Of a DNA stretch of 64,000 nt, positions 33,901 to 44,589 are shown piece by piece (the stretch's first letter is position 1; the number at the start of each line of letters is the position of its first letter). The DNA comes from Zea mays (lineage: Eukaryota > Streptophyta > Magnoliopsida > Poales > Poaceae), in contig NC_050098.1 of NCBI RefSeq assembly GCF_902167145.1, positions 108,910,207 to 108,974,206 of the forward strand, read 5' to 3'. Under the pieces are notes generated by a model, which saw nothing but the letters and a program-made list of their open reading frames with translations, searched no databases and was not told the DNA's origin. The translations under genes and the position numbers were made by a program.

Positions 33901-34157
33901 CAAGAGCACAGAAGCCGAAGGTCAACTAGGTACTAACTAATAGTTTTTTATCGTGTTGTAATCTTTAGGTCTTTAAGATCTGCTTGCGATTTGTAATAGC
34001 AATGTAGCCGTGTCCTGCTTCAGATCCGACTAAAGCGCCTTCGGACCCTCAGCCGAAGGGGGACGACGAAATTAAAAAGATGGCCGAAGATATTATGGAC
34101 GAAGTCGTTAATCGACTCCTGAATGAAGCCGCAGAAGTGGTACTTAGGGAGGACTAA
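30935..34157 (+). CDS. Antisense gene of element E, probable three exons, about 1012 residues
   Basis: It runs opposite to the element RNA. Probable exons are 30935-33046, 33137-33929 and 34024-34157. Intron 1 (gtgcga...tttgcag) is 90 bp and happens to be open here, but the matching segment in D is diverged and contains a stop. Intron 2 (gtacta...cttcag) follows a conserved exon edge, and exon 3 (ending NEAAEVVLRED) is conserved in D. Residues about 60-340 resemble the putative gypsy-type transposon domain (PF04195), with DRPWRPSH, MRGRYFRDLS and CSFIGTRDLVQEH. Then come a Glu/Ala/Pro/Lys-rich region and coiled coils (about 705-860). No catalytic motif or zinc knuckle is visible. ATG 30935 is chosen because it matches D. 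Function unknown. Without splicing the frame stops at 33940. Confidence 0.72.
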
Positions 34158-34609
34158 ATGCTATTGTAAAAACATTTTAAATGTAACATGTGTAATATCT
34201 TGTAGTCCTGTATGTAATATATTTGTCTTATTTTTCTTTATGGTTCAATTCTTTACGATGCATGAAACTTTACATACGTACCGTTTTTGAGTCTGGCGAA
34301 AAAACACCTTCCCTTCTTTACATGCTTCGTGAAGAAGAATTACCATTTATCACAACAATATCCGAAGTATCCCGAAAAGTGTTGAAGCTTCGTAGAAACA
34401 TTCCTCAAGGCTATACTTCAGAGATCAATATTGTTTCTCCTTGTGACTTGGCATGATTTGCCCCTTTTTCAAAGCGTTTTCCCAAAGATTGATATCATAT
34501 CTCTTTCTTATGCCACATGCAGTATGATGTATGATGCTTATGTTATGCAAAATGATGTGATGATGTTATGCTATGTAAGGTGATATTCCGAAGGTACACG
34601 CATATCTGC

Positions 34610-34920
34610 GCGATAAAACACAATCTTTTTGCAAAGCAGCGTTAACTTTTCGCTATAAGCCTCCCTTAGGAGCTTCTTCGCCTTTTACTTCAGCGGAATC
34701 AGCGTTGACTTTTCGCTGTAAGCTCTGCATTCCCTTAGGAACGTCTTTGGAGCTTCTTCGCCTTTTACTTAGGCGGTATCAGCGTTGACTTTTCGCTATA
34801 TGCTCTGCATTCCTTTTGGAACGACTTTGGAGCAGAAAACTTACACTGCGCTCCCTTCGGAACGACTTTTTGTGACTTTCATCAAACTTACTCTGCGTTC
34901 CTTAGAACGACTTTTTGTTG
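34610..34920. repeat. Degenerate tandem repeat between the convergent genes of E
   Basis: Repeated units of the type agcgttgacttttcgct...gagcttcttcgccttttactt are the counterpart of the regular 63-bp repeats of D (complementary orientation), with irregular spacing. Confidence 0.7.
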
Positions 34921-35092
34921 CTTCGAAGAATTTTCGATAGTCCGAAAGTCCTTTTTATTATCACAAACCTGTGAAGAAAACATATTTTTCTTGTAGAAAT
35001 CAACGAAACTAATTACATGAAACCTAATCAATGTCCTTTATTACAGAAAATAAAACTAAATGAAAAAGATTGCTATTAAGGTAGGATATTTG

Positions 35093-36610
35093 TCAATAGA
35101 TGTGCTTTGATTCTGGCACAGTGCTGTTGACTGTGCGAGCTTCGGACTGTTCTCTGAAGTCCCTTTGATGCGGAGCATATTGGCTCCCTTCTGGCTGCTG
35201 GCCTTGCTGCAACGGAGGTGGAGGCGGAGGCTGTTGCCACGAAGCTTGAGGCTGACTCGCCGAAGCAACAGAGACTGCAGGATGGTTGCCCACATATTCT
35301 GGGATGTAGGGCGAATGATACGAAGCTGTATGCATGACCTGCTTCGGCTGAGCTTGTTGTGCTGCTGCTTCAGCTATTTCCTTTTGCTTCTGAATAGTGA
35401 CATGGCACATCCTGGTAGTATGGCCTTTGTTCTCACCGCAGAATAAGCAAAAGATTCTTCTTGGTTGATCGCCAAATCTTCCTCTGAAGCCCCTGGCGCC
35501 TCTGCCTCTTGGAGCTGGAGGTCGGAAGGAACTTTGTTGTTGCCCTGAAGCCTGTGAGGAGTATTGTGGCCTTTGTTGCTGACTCCCTTTATCATCATTC
35601 TGAGTGGAATTGTGAATTGACCTGACATGCCTCGGGTAAAACCTTCCTCCGAAGCCCCTGGTCATTTCAGAAAACCTAAAAGCCTCCTCTCTTCTTTGAC
35701 GAAAATCATTGTCAGCTCGAATGTATTCGTCCATCTTCTGGAGCAGCTTTTCCAGCGTTTGTGGTGGCTTCCTGGCAAAATACTGTGCTGACGGCCCTGG
35801 CCGAAGCCCCTTGATCATAGCCTCAATGACAATCTCATTGGGCACTGTTGGTGCCTGTGCCCTCAATCGTAGAAACCTTCGGACATATGCCTGAAGGTAC
35901 TCTTCATGGTCCTGAGTGCATTGGAAGAGAGCCTGAGCAGTGACCGGCTTCGTCTGAAACCCTTGAAAACTAGTTAACAGCAAGTCCTTCAGCTTCTGCC
36001 ATGAGGTGATCGTTCCTGGTCGAAGGGAGGAATACCAGGTTTGAGCAACGCTTCTGACAGCCATAACGAAAGATTTGGCCATGACTGAAGCATTGCCACC
36101 GTACGAAGACACTGTTGCTTCGTAGCTCATCAAAAACTGCTTCGGGTCTGAGTGGCCATCAAATATGGGGAGCTGAGGCGGCTTGTAGGACGGGGGCCAA
36201 GGTGTAGCCTGCAGCTCAGCGGACAGGGGAGAAGCATCATCAAAAACAAAATTCCCATGATGGAAATTGTCATACCAGTCATCTTCGTTGGGAAAGCCCT
36301 CCTGATGAAGGTCTTGATGCTGAGGCCTTCGGTGTTGCTCATCCTGAGCAAGATGACGAACTTCTTCAGAGGCTTCGTCTATCTGCCTCTGCAGTTCAGC
36401 TAGCCTGGCCATCTTCTCCTTCTTGCGTTGAACCTGCTGCTGAAGGATTTCCAGATTTTGAATCTCCTGATCTAAATCATCCTCCGGAGGTGTTGGACTG
36501 GTAGCTTTCCTCTTCTGGCTTCGTGCCTCTCTAAGAGAAAGGACGTCTTGATTGGGGTCCAGCGGCTGCAGTGTGCCAGCCCCTGGTGCTGAAGCCTTCT
36601 TCGGCGGCAT
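35093..36610 (-). CDS. gag: Gag of element E, 505 residues, intact
   Basis: Start chosen at MPPKKASAPG (ATG at 36608-36610), the start shared with element D; an upstream in-frame start exists at 36649 but is less likely. Residues about 45-85 form a coiled coil (QQQVQRKKEKMARLAELQ). A retrotransposon-gag domain follows (GHSDPKQFLMSYEA to about residue 300). A zinc knuckle, CLFCGENKGHTTRMC, has CX2CX5HX4C spacing, one residue longer than usual. The C-terminal third is Gln/Pro-rich. It would supply particle protein, while pol must come from an autonomous partner. It converges with the antisense gene, the two stop codons lying about 0.9 kb apart. Confidence 0.88.
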   Translation of the reverse strand: MPPKKASAPGAGTLQPLDPNQDVLSLREARSQKRKATSPTPPEDDLDQEIQNLEILQQQVQRKKEKMARLAELQRQIDEASEEVRHLAQDEQHRRPQHQDLHQEGFPNEDDWYDNFHHGNFVFDDASPLSAELQATPWPPSYKPPQLPIFDGHSDPKQFLMSYEATVSSYGGNASVMAKSFVMAVRSVAQTWYSSLRPGTITSWQKLKDLLLTSFQGFQTKPVTAQALFQCTQDHEEYLQAYVRRFLRLRAQAPTVPNEIVIEAMIKGLRPGPSAQYFARKPPQTLEKLLQKMDEYIRADNDFRQRREEAFRFSEMTRGFGGRFYPRHVRSIHNSTQNDDKGSQQQRPQYSSQASGQQQSSFRPPAPRGRGARGFRGRFGDQPRRIFCLFCGENKGHTTRMCHVTIQKQKEIAEAAAQQAQPKQVMHTASYHSPYIPEYVGNHPAVSVASASQPQASWQQPPPPPPLQQGQQPEGSQYAPHQRDFREQSEARTVNSTVPESKHIY

Positions 36611-36669
36611 GACGAAGGTGATGCTTGCCGAAGGTGTTGAAAAGCTCAAGAAATGGAAGTGAGTTCACC

Positions 36670-36684
36670 GGAGGTGGGCGCCAA
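36670..36684 (-). other. Primer-binding site of element E (tRNA-Lys type)
   Basis: On the minus strand ttggcgcccacctcc follows the LTR. tggcgcccacc is complementary to the 3' end of plant tRNA-Lys including CCA (ggtgggcgcca, recalled). Confidence 0.7.
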
Positions 36685-37327
36685 TGTTGGGGACTTGTTC
36701 TCAAGTGCTAAGAGTTAAGAACAAGGCAACATAGAAAATGTTAATCATTAACGCCCTTCGTCCTCCGAAGCATTATTTCCCTTAGGATATAATGACTTGT
36801 GGACGAAGGTTATGAAGGACATACCTTCATAAATTCATCAAACAATGACGAAGGATGAAATATAAAGAATGTAAAAGAAAACATGAACAATCATCTATTA
36901 TTATTGAACATAAACAAAAATATTATCGAACTATAAGTGTACCTTTAATCGGAAGGAAATGATAGTACAAGAGTGACGCAAAAAGCGAATGCCAAGTCAG
37001 CGTGCACAGTACGGGGATACTGTTCACCTATTTATAGACACGGGACACAGCCCTTACAAAATTACATTCATGCCCTTTACATTTGATAATAACTCTATAG
37101 TAGTCTATCGAGGTCTGAATAGCCTTTTCATCTTTAAGTCGGTTACACTCTTTGCTGTTACGCCGAAGCTTTCCTTTTCAACACCTTCGGCTCTGTAGCA
37201 AGCTTCGTATTATTCCGGTCTACTGCAATGCCGACTTTAGTCCGAGGGTACCTGTTCACACATTGTACTACAGAAATACTGTTAAATCCTGTTTTTGAGG
37301 ACCTTCGGACGCCGAAGGTCCCCAACA
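36685..37327 (-). repeat. 5' LTR of element E
   Basis: On the minus strand it starts tgttggggaccttcggcg and ends ccccaaca. TATA box, tataaata, on the minus strand at 37029-37036. Confidence 0.93.
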
Positions 37328-39001
37328 GTGGTTGACAGAAGAAACTCATCACTACTTCAAGCTCATCTTCAAAACCAAATCATCGGGAGTCCTTCACAAG
37401 GGGTTATTACTCGATCACATAGACATGCTTCTTTTATTGAACATCACTCTTTTGTTTCTTGTGTTGAGCCTACTTGTATAGATGAGGCGCTACAGGATCC
37501 GGACTGGGTGAATGCCATGCATGAAGAACTTAACAACTTCACCCGTAACGAAGTTTGGACCCTGGAGAAGCCCCCACAAGATGCAAGAATCATTGGAACA
37601 AAGTGGGTGTTCAGAAACAAACAAGATGATCAAGGTGTGATTGTAAGAAACAAGGCAAGACTTGTCGCAAAGGGATTCTCTCAAGTTGAAGGCTTAGATT
37701 TTGGAGAGACCTTTGCACCGGTTGCTCGACTGGAAGCCATCCGTATCCTACTTGCATATGCATCATGCTATGATATAAAACTTTATCAAATGGATGTAAA
37801 AAGTGCATTTTTAAATGGCTTCATAAATGAACTTGTATATGTTGAGCAACCGCCTGGATTTGAAGACCCTAGATATCCTAACCATGCTTACAGGTTGTCC
37901 AAGGCGCTATATGGGCTAAAGCAGGCTCCAAGGGCTTGGTATGAGCGCCTTCGCGACTTCCTCATTGAAAAGGGCTTCAAGATCGGGACCGTCGACACAA
38001 CTCTCTTCACAAAGAAATATAACGGTGATATTTTCATTTGTCAAGTATATGTTGATGATATAATCTTTGGCTCGACAAATGACTATCATTGCAAGGAATT
38101 TGGTGAGTTGATGTCGAAGGAGTTCGAGATGTCAATGATTGGTGAGCTAACATACTTCCTCGGCTTTCAAGTCAAGCAAATGAAAGATGGTAACTTTCTC
38201 TCACAAGAGAAGTATACCAAAGACTTGTTGAAAAGATTCAACATGGAGAAGTGCAAACCAATCAAGACCCCCATGCCTACAAATGGACATCTCGACTTAG
38301 ATGAGGGAGGTAACCCGGTTAATCAAACTCTCTACCGTTCTATGATTGGTAGTTTATTATACCTTACCGCATCTAGGCCCGATATTATGTTTAGTGTCTG
38401 CATGTGTGCTAGATTTCAATCTAATCCTAAGAAAGCTCATCTTCGCGCTGTTAAGAGAATTCTTAGGTATCTCAGGCATACCACAAGCATTGGTCTGTGG
38501 TATCCCAAAGGAGCTACTTTTGATTTAATTGGCTATTCCGATTCGGATTATGCCGGTTGCAAAATTGATAGGAAAAGTACTTCTGGGGGATGCCATCTGC
38601 TTGGTAGATCACTAGTTTCATGGACATCCAAAAAGCAAAATAGTGTTGCCTTGTCAACTGCCGAAGCGGAATACATTGCCGCAGGTGCTTGTTGCACACA
38701 GGTTTTATATATGAAACAAACTCTTCTAGACTATGGCGTAGTTCTAGAAAAGGTACCTTTGTTGTGTGATAATGAGAGTGCTGTTAAAATTGCTAATAAT
38801 CCTGTACAACACTCTCGCACCAAGCACATTGATATCCGTCATCACTTCCTTAGAGATCATGTTGCTAAAGGAGATATCATTTTAGAAGGAGTAAGGTCGG
38901 AAGATCAATTAGCGGATATTTTCACTAAGCCACTTGATAAGACCCGCTTTTGCATGTTGAGGAATGAACTAAATATTCTTGATCTCAGAAATTTTATGTA
39001 A
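37328..39001 (+). pseudogene. pol: Pol of element C, part 2 (RT and RNase H), split by E
   Basis: It continues pol immediately after element E. Reverse transcriptase motifs in order are [45 protein letters not shown] and the catalytic [12 protein letters not shown] (about 38050). RNase H has [37 protein letters not shown] and [12 protein letters not shown]. It ends LRNFM at TAA 38999-39001. All catalytic motifs are intact. Confidence 0.93.
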
Positions 39002-40653
39002 AATGTCAAATGGAGTTGTCAAGCCTGCATTGCATGTTTAAATTCCTTGTATTGCATCTAGGGCTTGTCTAACCTAGTTAAGATAACCGCCAACAAAGAG
39101 AGTGAAAAAGCTTAACTCGGGTCAAACTTGACAAGTCTTAGTTTTAAGCTTTTAGCACTTAAATTCTTACTTTTTATGTAATTGTTGGTTCTTGAAATAT
39201 GCATGAGGTACTGCACTTAGGGGGAGTATTCAAAACTCAAATCACTCATGAAAACCCCTAGTGCAATCCAAAATGCAAATTTCACCATTTGCCTATTTTC
39301 TCTAAAAATTATCTAGCCTATGGCAAAATATTTTGAAAAGTATAAGAGGGTGCCAATACCTGTCCCAACAAGTGTTATTTTGTGTGATTATAAGTTGGGA
39401 TTTGGTTTGGTTGGGAGTTAGATAGAAAAATTCAAAATTTTCCAAACTCCCCTCTGTCTGGGCTCACCGGACACTGCACTGTGCAATGTCCGGTGCACTG
39501 GCAGCCGCGCGCTAAAAATCCGTTTTCCTGTGCGCTGTCCGGTGGTTCACCGGACAGCTACTGTGTGCTGTCCGGTGTGCACCAGACAGGCACTGTAGAC
39601 TGTCCGGTGCGCCCATATCGCGTTTTAAAAAAAGGCCTCCAGCCCGAGACCGAGCCAGAGGCTCACTTACTCCCCCGCCAGCCGTTCTATCTGTCTTCCT
39701 GGCGACTCCCTCTCCCCGCCGGCGATCTCCCTCCACCGGCGGCCACCGTCTCCAACTGGGCTCCGGCGACCACGTCTCCCTCTCCTTCCCTCCTCGGTGA
39801 GCAGACCATCCCTTCCTCCGGTCTCCTCCCTCTCTGTTCTGGTGAGTAAAGCTCCTCCCTTCCACCCCCTTTTGCATCTCTTCCAAAAGTTATGAATTCC
39901 TGTAAAATCCAGTTGTGAAATGTGTTCCCCTGTGTTCCTTGAACACTCCTGCAGGTTTCTAGCTCCTTCGGGAGGGTTTTCCCACCTCAAATAGCCGTTT
40001 CACCGGAAACCTAATTCCCCGCACGCCACGTGCTCGGTGAAATGCCCAAATCAGCCAAAAATGCTCCAATTGAACCCAAATTTTTCAGGCACCTTCACAA
40101 CACTTCCAGTAACCTACTTGCCAAATTTCACGCCAATCCGAGATTCCAGGCTTAAATTTCACCAAATTTCCCGTTTTGAGCGATCGTTTCCGAGCCGAGT
40201 GCCCAAATCTCTTTTTCCTCGCCTAAATTCAAACCAAGCACACACTTCACTCATATTCACCTATATAAACCTATTCGTGAAGTATCGGCTCAATTCCATA
40301 TCGATTCGTGCCTCAATTTGAATTCCAAACCTCCTATGGCACTATTTATCGTTCAAACGTCGTTTTCACGTCGTTTGACCTCTCGATCGACTCATCTTGT
40401 GTTTCCTGTGCCATATTTCTCTTGTGTATGTATTTATTCACATTTAATATACTTATGACTATGTGACTAATACATGCTCACCTCTTCTGTCATTTCAGGG
40501 ACCTTGATTGCACGTGTGCCGTCTCCCGTCCTGCCTGGATCGTCACCTCTCGTATGAGCTTTCCAGGTAGTCATCTCATTCTTTGCTAAATCTATCGGAT
40601 ATTTTTCGCCCTGTGCTTAGTCACTCTCTCACATTTGCAGACATCAATTCAGG
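39002..40653 (+). other. Pol-env spacer of element C
   Basis: No gene. A ggggga tract lies at about 39220. caccggac/gtccggtg motifs occur at 39465-39615. Candidate splice sites include tctggtgagt (39838-39847) and several t-rich stretches followed by cag (for example ctcctgcaggt at about 39950 and cacatttgcag just before the env-like ATG). These could create a spliced mRNA for the env-like gene, which is inference. Confidence 0.5.
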
Positions 40654-42725
40654 ATGCCGCGCACAAAGAATGTGTCGGCGCTAGGGGGAGGCGATGATGA
40701 GGATCCTCGTCGCCCCTTCAGGCAGGTCAAGGGGAAGACTGTTTACTTGGAGCAGCAAGAAGGCCGCAAGAAGCGGCGTACGGACAGAGCAGCCCGTGCA
40801 GCGGCAGCAGCTGCAGCAGCCGCTGCGCAGGCCGAGCTTGGAGATCAGCCGCAGACTCCGTCAGATCAGATCGCCTACCGTGTTCGTCGTCTCACCTCCC
40901 GGCCTCGCTCCTCCACTCACACCTCCGCTTCCACTCCGCCACCCACTCTGCCTGCTCCCGTCACTCCTATTGCTCCATCCACCTCCGCAGCCATACCCCC
41001 TACCTCCACTACGCCAGCTTCCACTGCTCCTCCTCCTCCCGCTCCCGCTTCAGCTCCTCCTGTCCCTCCACCTCGATTCCGGGAGCGCGATGAGACTGAG
41101 GTTCGTCCTCTGGCTGCGGATCCTCGACTGTTTGACCTTCAGCATGCTACAGCGGCACGGGTACGTAGGTTCAGATACGTACCCGTGGAGTCTTGGCTAC
41201 CAGCTCAGAGAGACCCTGCAGCAGGTGACCTTTTCAGCACACGTATTCAGGAGTCGTTTTTCAGAGCTCAGATGTCTGCTCAGATAGCTCTGCGAGTGCA
41301 CCGGCTTTTGGATCTTCCAGCCTTTCTGCTTGCAGCCGGTGCTGACTCTGAGGCGCATCTCACCTATCTGCCTGGCCTTCAGACCCTTCTGACTATCAGC
41401 GGCAGGTATGTTGAGGAGTGGGTCCGAGTCTTCTACGCCTCTGTTTGGATTGACCCGGATCATCACTGGATGAGGTTCCGCTTTGAGCGAGAGGATGTCA
41501 CAATTACTGCAGTCAGATCCGCCAGCTATTTGGATTCCCCGAGTCGACGACTCGCCTTCACAGTCTCTGCTACGGCACTTCTGACCCTCCTCGTCGCCCT
41601 CACGGCGGTGTGGCTCCGGGTACAGCTCACGTCGCGGCTCTGTTCCGCCCGCCCTTTTCAGATGGGTCGCGACGTTCATCGGCAGATTTTACTACAGCAG
41701 CCAAGTATCTATATGAGCTTATCAGACGGACTCTTCTGCCGAGGATGGGGTACAGGGAGGCTACCACTCATATTCAGCTTTGGCTCCTTGGTGCCCTGGT
41801 CTCCCACTCTGAGTTTGACGTTGTGGACTTCCTGATTTGTGAGATCGAGGACACCGTTCTGGATGGGATTCGTGCTCGTCGGCAGTTGCCTTATGCTCAC
41901 TACTTGTGCCACATCTTTGCGCAGCTGATTCAGCCCCCTCGATTTCAGAGCACCCTTGAGGCCTCACGCCTCGTTTTTGGATCCTACCGTCCTGCGCCTG
42001 AGATTCCTGTGCCAGCTTCTGCTCCTGTGTTTGACTCTCAGGCCGAGGATGCATCTCTTCGACAGTTTGACACTCAGGGTACAGCAGCTGATGATGATGA
42101 TGATGATTTTGGGGTTCCTCCTCCGCCTTCGCCTCCTATGCCTCCACGCTCACATGATCATGAGGCTGGGAGTTCTAGTGCTGCCCCTGCTCCTCCTCAG
42201 GCTATGGACCCTGCTCTTGTTTCGATTCTGGCTCACCTGGCAGCCGAGCAGGCCCGGTTATCCGAGAGGATGCTCTCGATGTTTCAGAACATGCAGGACA
42301 GACAGGATGCACTTCAGCAGCAGCTACTTCAGGATCGGGCTGAGAATAGGGCATTCATGGCTCTTATGCTTCAGCATTCTGGTATCTCAGTACCTCCGGT
42401 TCAGTCTGCTCCACCTCCTCCGCTTCACGCTCCAGTGGTGCCATCGATTTTGTCTGGACCCCCTGTTGGTACCTCTCCGCTCCGGCCGGTCACTTTGGCG
42501 TTCACCTCTCCGGTTCTCAGCTCTGTCTGCCCGCAGCCGCCAGTGCCACCAGCATCTGCTGTTACCACTACCGCTGTGGCAGTATCTGTGACCGCTTCTG
42601 TTCCGGTAGCTCCTGCAGCGCGGCCTCAGTCCGAGTCAGTACCAGCTCCAGCTTCTACCGCAGATCCTGGATCCGAGACTGACTCTGACCCTCCGCCGGC
42701 GTTCGCTCTGCTGCCTCGACCGTGA
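40654..42725 (+). pseudogene. Env-like gene of element C, broken by one frameshift
   Basis: The frame starts MPRTKNVSALGGG, with an N-terminal basic segment (RKKRRTDRAAR), an alanine run and a Pro/Ser/Thr-rich stretch, then a globular part (about residues 150-290). A shift near 41535-41545 moves the reading frame. The second part (41546-42725) has a region with WLLGALVSHSEFDVV, acidic and proline stretches, and a predicted coiled coil (ERMLSMFQNMQDRQDALQQ...), ending in a long Ser/Thr/Pro tail at TGA 42723-42725. Position, length and composition match the env-like gene of env-bearing Sireviruses. I saw no clear signal peptide or convincing transmembrane helix, and function is unproven in the family. 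Confidence 0.72.
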
Positions 42726-43200
42726 CCGGATGCGCCCCCGCCGCCTCCTCCTGCTTCAGATGTTTAGGTTCAGGTCCCTTTTGGTGTTTGACGCCAAAGG
42801 GGGAGAGATATGAGTTGTGAGAGCTAGGGGGAGTTAGAGAGTTAGAGAGAGACTCATTTTGATGTAATATATGTGCTTGCTACTCTCTGTACTAGCTTGA
42901 TGTTTTTGGCTCACAAACTCGTCATATACTCTCGTTGCTTATGATTGACTGTGTGTATTATGTTTTCACCTTATATTTTATCACCAGTCCTCTAGTTCTT
43001 GTTTCATTGATTTAACTTCACTTTTATATGAACAAGAATCTGATGATGTGTATGCGCTCACTCTTATTATTATGGTACACGTTCTTTCTGTCAAAGATTA
43101 CTGAGTATAACTAACCATTCTTTCTATTGACAGAAACTTCAAAACAAACTACTCTCACAAAACTTGTAGGGTTGTCATCAATCACCAAAAAGGGGGAGAT
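42726..43200 (+). other. 3' non-coding region of element C with polypurine tracts
   Basis: aaagggggagag (about 42796), tagggggagtta (about 42827) and aaagggggagatt ending at the 3' LTR: the repeated polypurine tracts of Sireviruses. No gene. Confidence 0.8.
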
Positions 43201-44589
43201 TGAAAGCATCTAGGCCCCTGGTTGGTTTTAGTGATTAATGACAACGTATTTTGCAGAGACAAATGGTAAGTTAGGTCGCATGACAGGTAGAAGTACTACA
43301 ACGGTGAAAACAATCCCGGAGATAAGAACTCGAAGCGACGGCTAAAACGACGAAACAAAAGGTGAAGGTCTACAGAGTCCGAGTGTCAAGGAGATGTGGA
43401 CACTCGCGGTTTAGTTAGGTCTTTTATTCTCTTTTAGCCGTACTATAAAGAGGGGTTGTCGATGAGTAGTTTGACCAAGAGAGTTCTAGTGTAGTGTTGG
43501 TGCACAATCACACTCATACACAGTGCTAGGTGTCACTCTAGAACTCACTCACAAGTTAGAACGAAAACCGATTTGAAAATCAGCTGAAAAACAAGAGTTA
43601 GTGTTTCTGGCCTTGGGGCACCGGACTGTCCGGTGTGCACCGGACTGTCCGGTGCACCCTCTGCCAGGTGGGACCAGGCTGGTCCGGGGCAGAGGCTTTC
43701 CCTCCGCAGAAACCCGAGAGCGCAGCTTTCAGAGTTGAATTTTAGTGGCACACCGGACACCGCACCGGACTGTCCGGTGTGCACCGGACAGTGAACTGCT
43801 GTTGGACTCATGGCGCACCGGACTGTCCGGTGCGCCATTGCGCAGTGAAATGCCTGTAACGGCTAGTTGGTGGGTGAGGGCTATTTATACCCCCTCCACC
43901 CACCATATTCAATGTCTTGCACTCCACATTTATTCCAGCACATTGCTAGAGCATTGCAAGCACCAAAAGCCTAGTGAGGAGATTAGAGAATCATAATCCG
44001 CGTTTGTTCCTCATTAGCGCTAGTGAGAGCCACCTAGAGCACACACCACTTGCATTAGGCTTCTCTTGGTCAAGCGAAAGTCTACGGCTTGTTACTCTTG
44101 GTGATCGGCATCACCTAGACGGCTTGGTGGCGTTGGGAGCTCGGTGATCACCGTGAAGATCTTGTTGGTGACCCGACTCAAGTTTGTAAGCGGTCTCGAG
44201 GGATCCACCGCACCGGAGTGGCAAAGGATCATCTCGTAGTGAGCACTTGGTTCTTGCGAGGACCAAGGGGGAGCGATACCCTTGCGCGGGTGCTCCAACG
44301 AGGACTAGTGGAGAGTGCCCACTCTTCGATACCTCGGGAAAAATTGGAGGAGTCTTCTAAACTTTGCTTTACATTCCGCACTTAATTCAAGCACTTTACA
44401 TTGTGTATTTGTTTAGCAAGTAATTGAAATATTGTCTTAGCATTGTTGCATTTCTAGTATTATATTCTTAGTGCTAGTAGTTGGGGTGAAGTTGGGCTCT
44501 TGCTTAGCTCTTGCTTAGGTTTTAATTAGTGTTGATTTTTAGAAAAGCCCAATTCACCCCCCCCCCTCTTGGGCATCGTGATCCTTTCA
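43201..44589 (+). repeat. 3' LTR of element C
   Basis: 1389 bp, nearly identical to the 5' LTR apart from the two length differences described there. It ends gatcctttca before ccctt. Confidence 0.93.

Larger units (their letters stand above)
29986..37327 (-). mobile_element. Element E: non-autonomous Gypsy-like element of the D family, inserted in C
   Basis: Two 643-bp LTRs with about one visible difference and the duplication gtggt (29981-29985, 37328-37332) define a 7342-bp element on the minus strand. It has an intact gag (minus strand) and an intact antisense gene (plus strand), and no pol. The near-identical LTRs make it probably the youngest insertion, which fits its position as the innermost layer. 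Confidence 0.9.
24609..44589 (+). mobile_element. Element C: Copia Sirevirus with env-like gene, inserted in B
   Basis: LTRs at 24609-26104 and 43201-44589 and the 5-bp duplication ccctt (24604-24608, 44590-44594) define it. Net length without E is about 12.6 kb. It differs from A/B in LTR sequence (tgaaagcatctaggcccctgg), has two zinc knuckles in gag and a 3.9-kb region between pol and 3' LTR holding an env-like gene. Gag and pol are open apart from the E insertion. It resembles the env-bearing Sirevirus group (SIRE1, maize Giepum); the family name is unverified. Confidence 0.92.

Noticed and set aside
39481..39990. Frames of 97-124 codons on both strands between pol and env-like gene of C
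   Set aside because: GC-rich leader-like sequence with palindrome motifs. No conserved start or domain.
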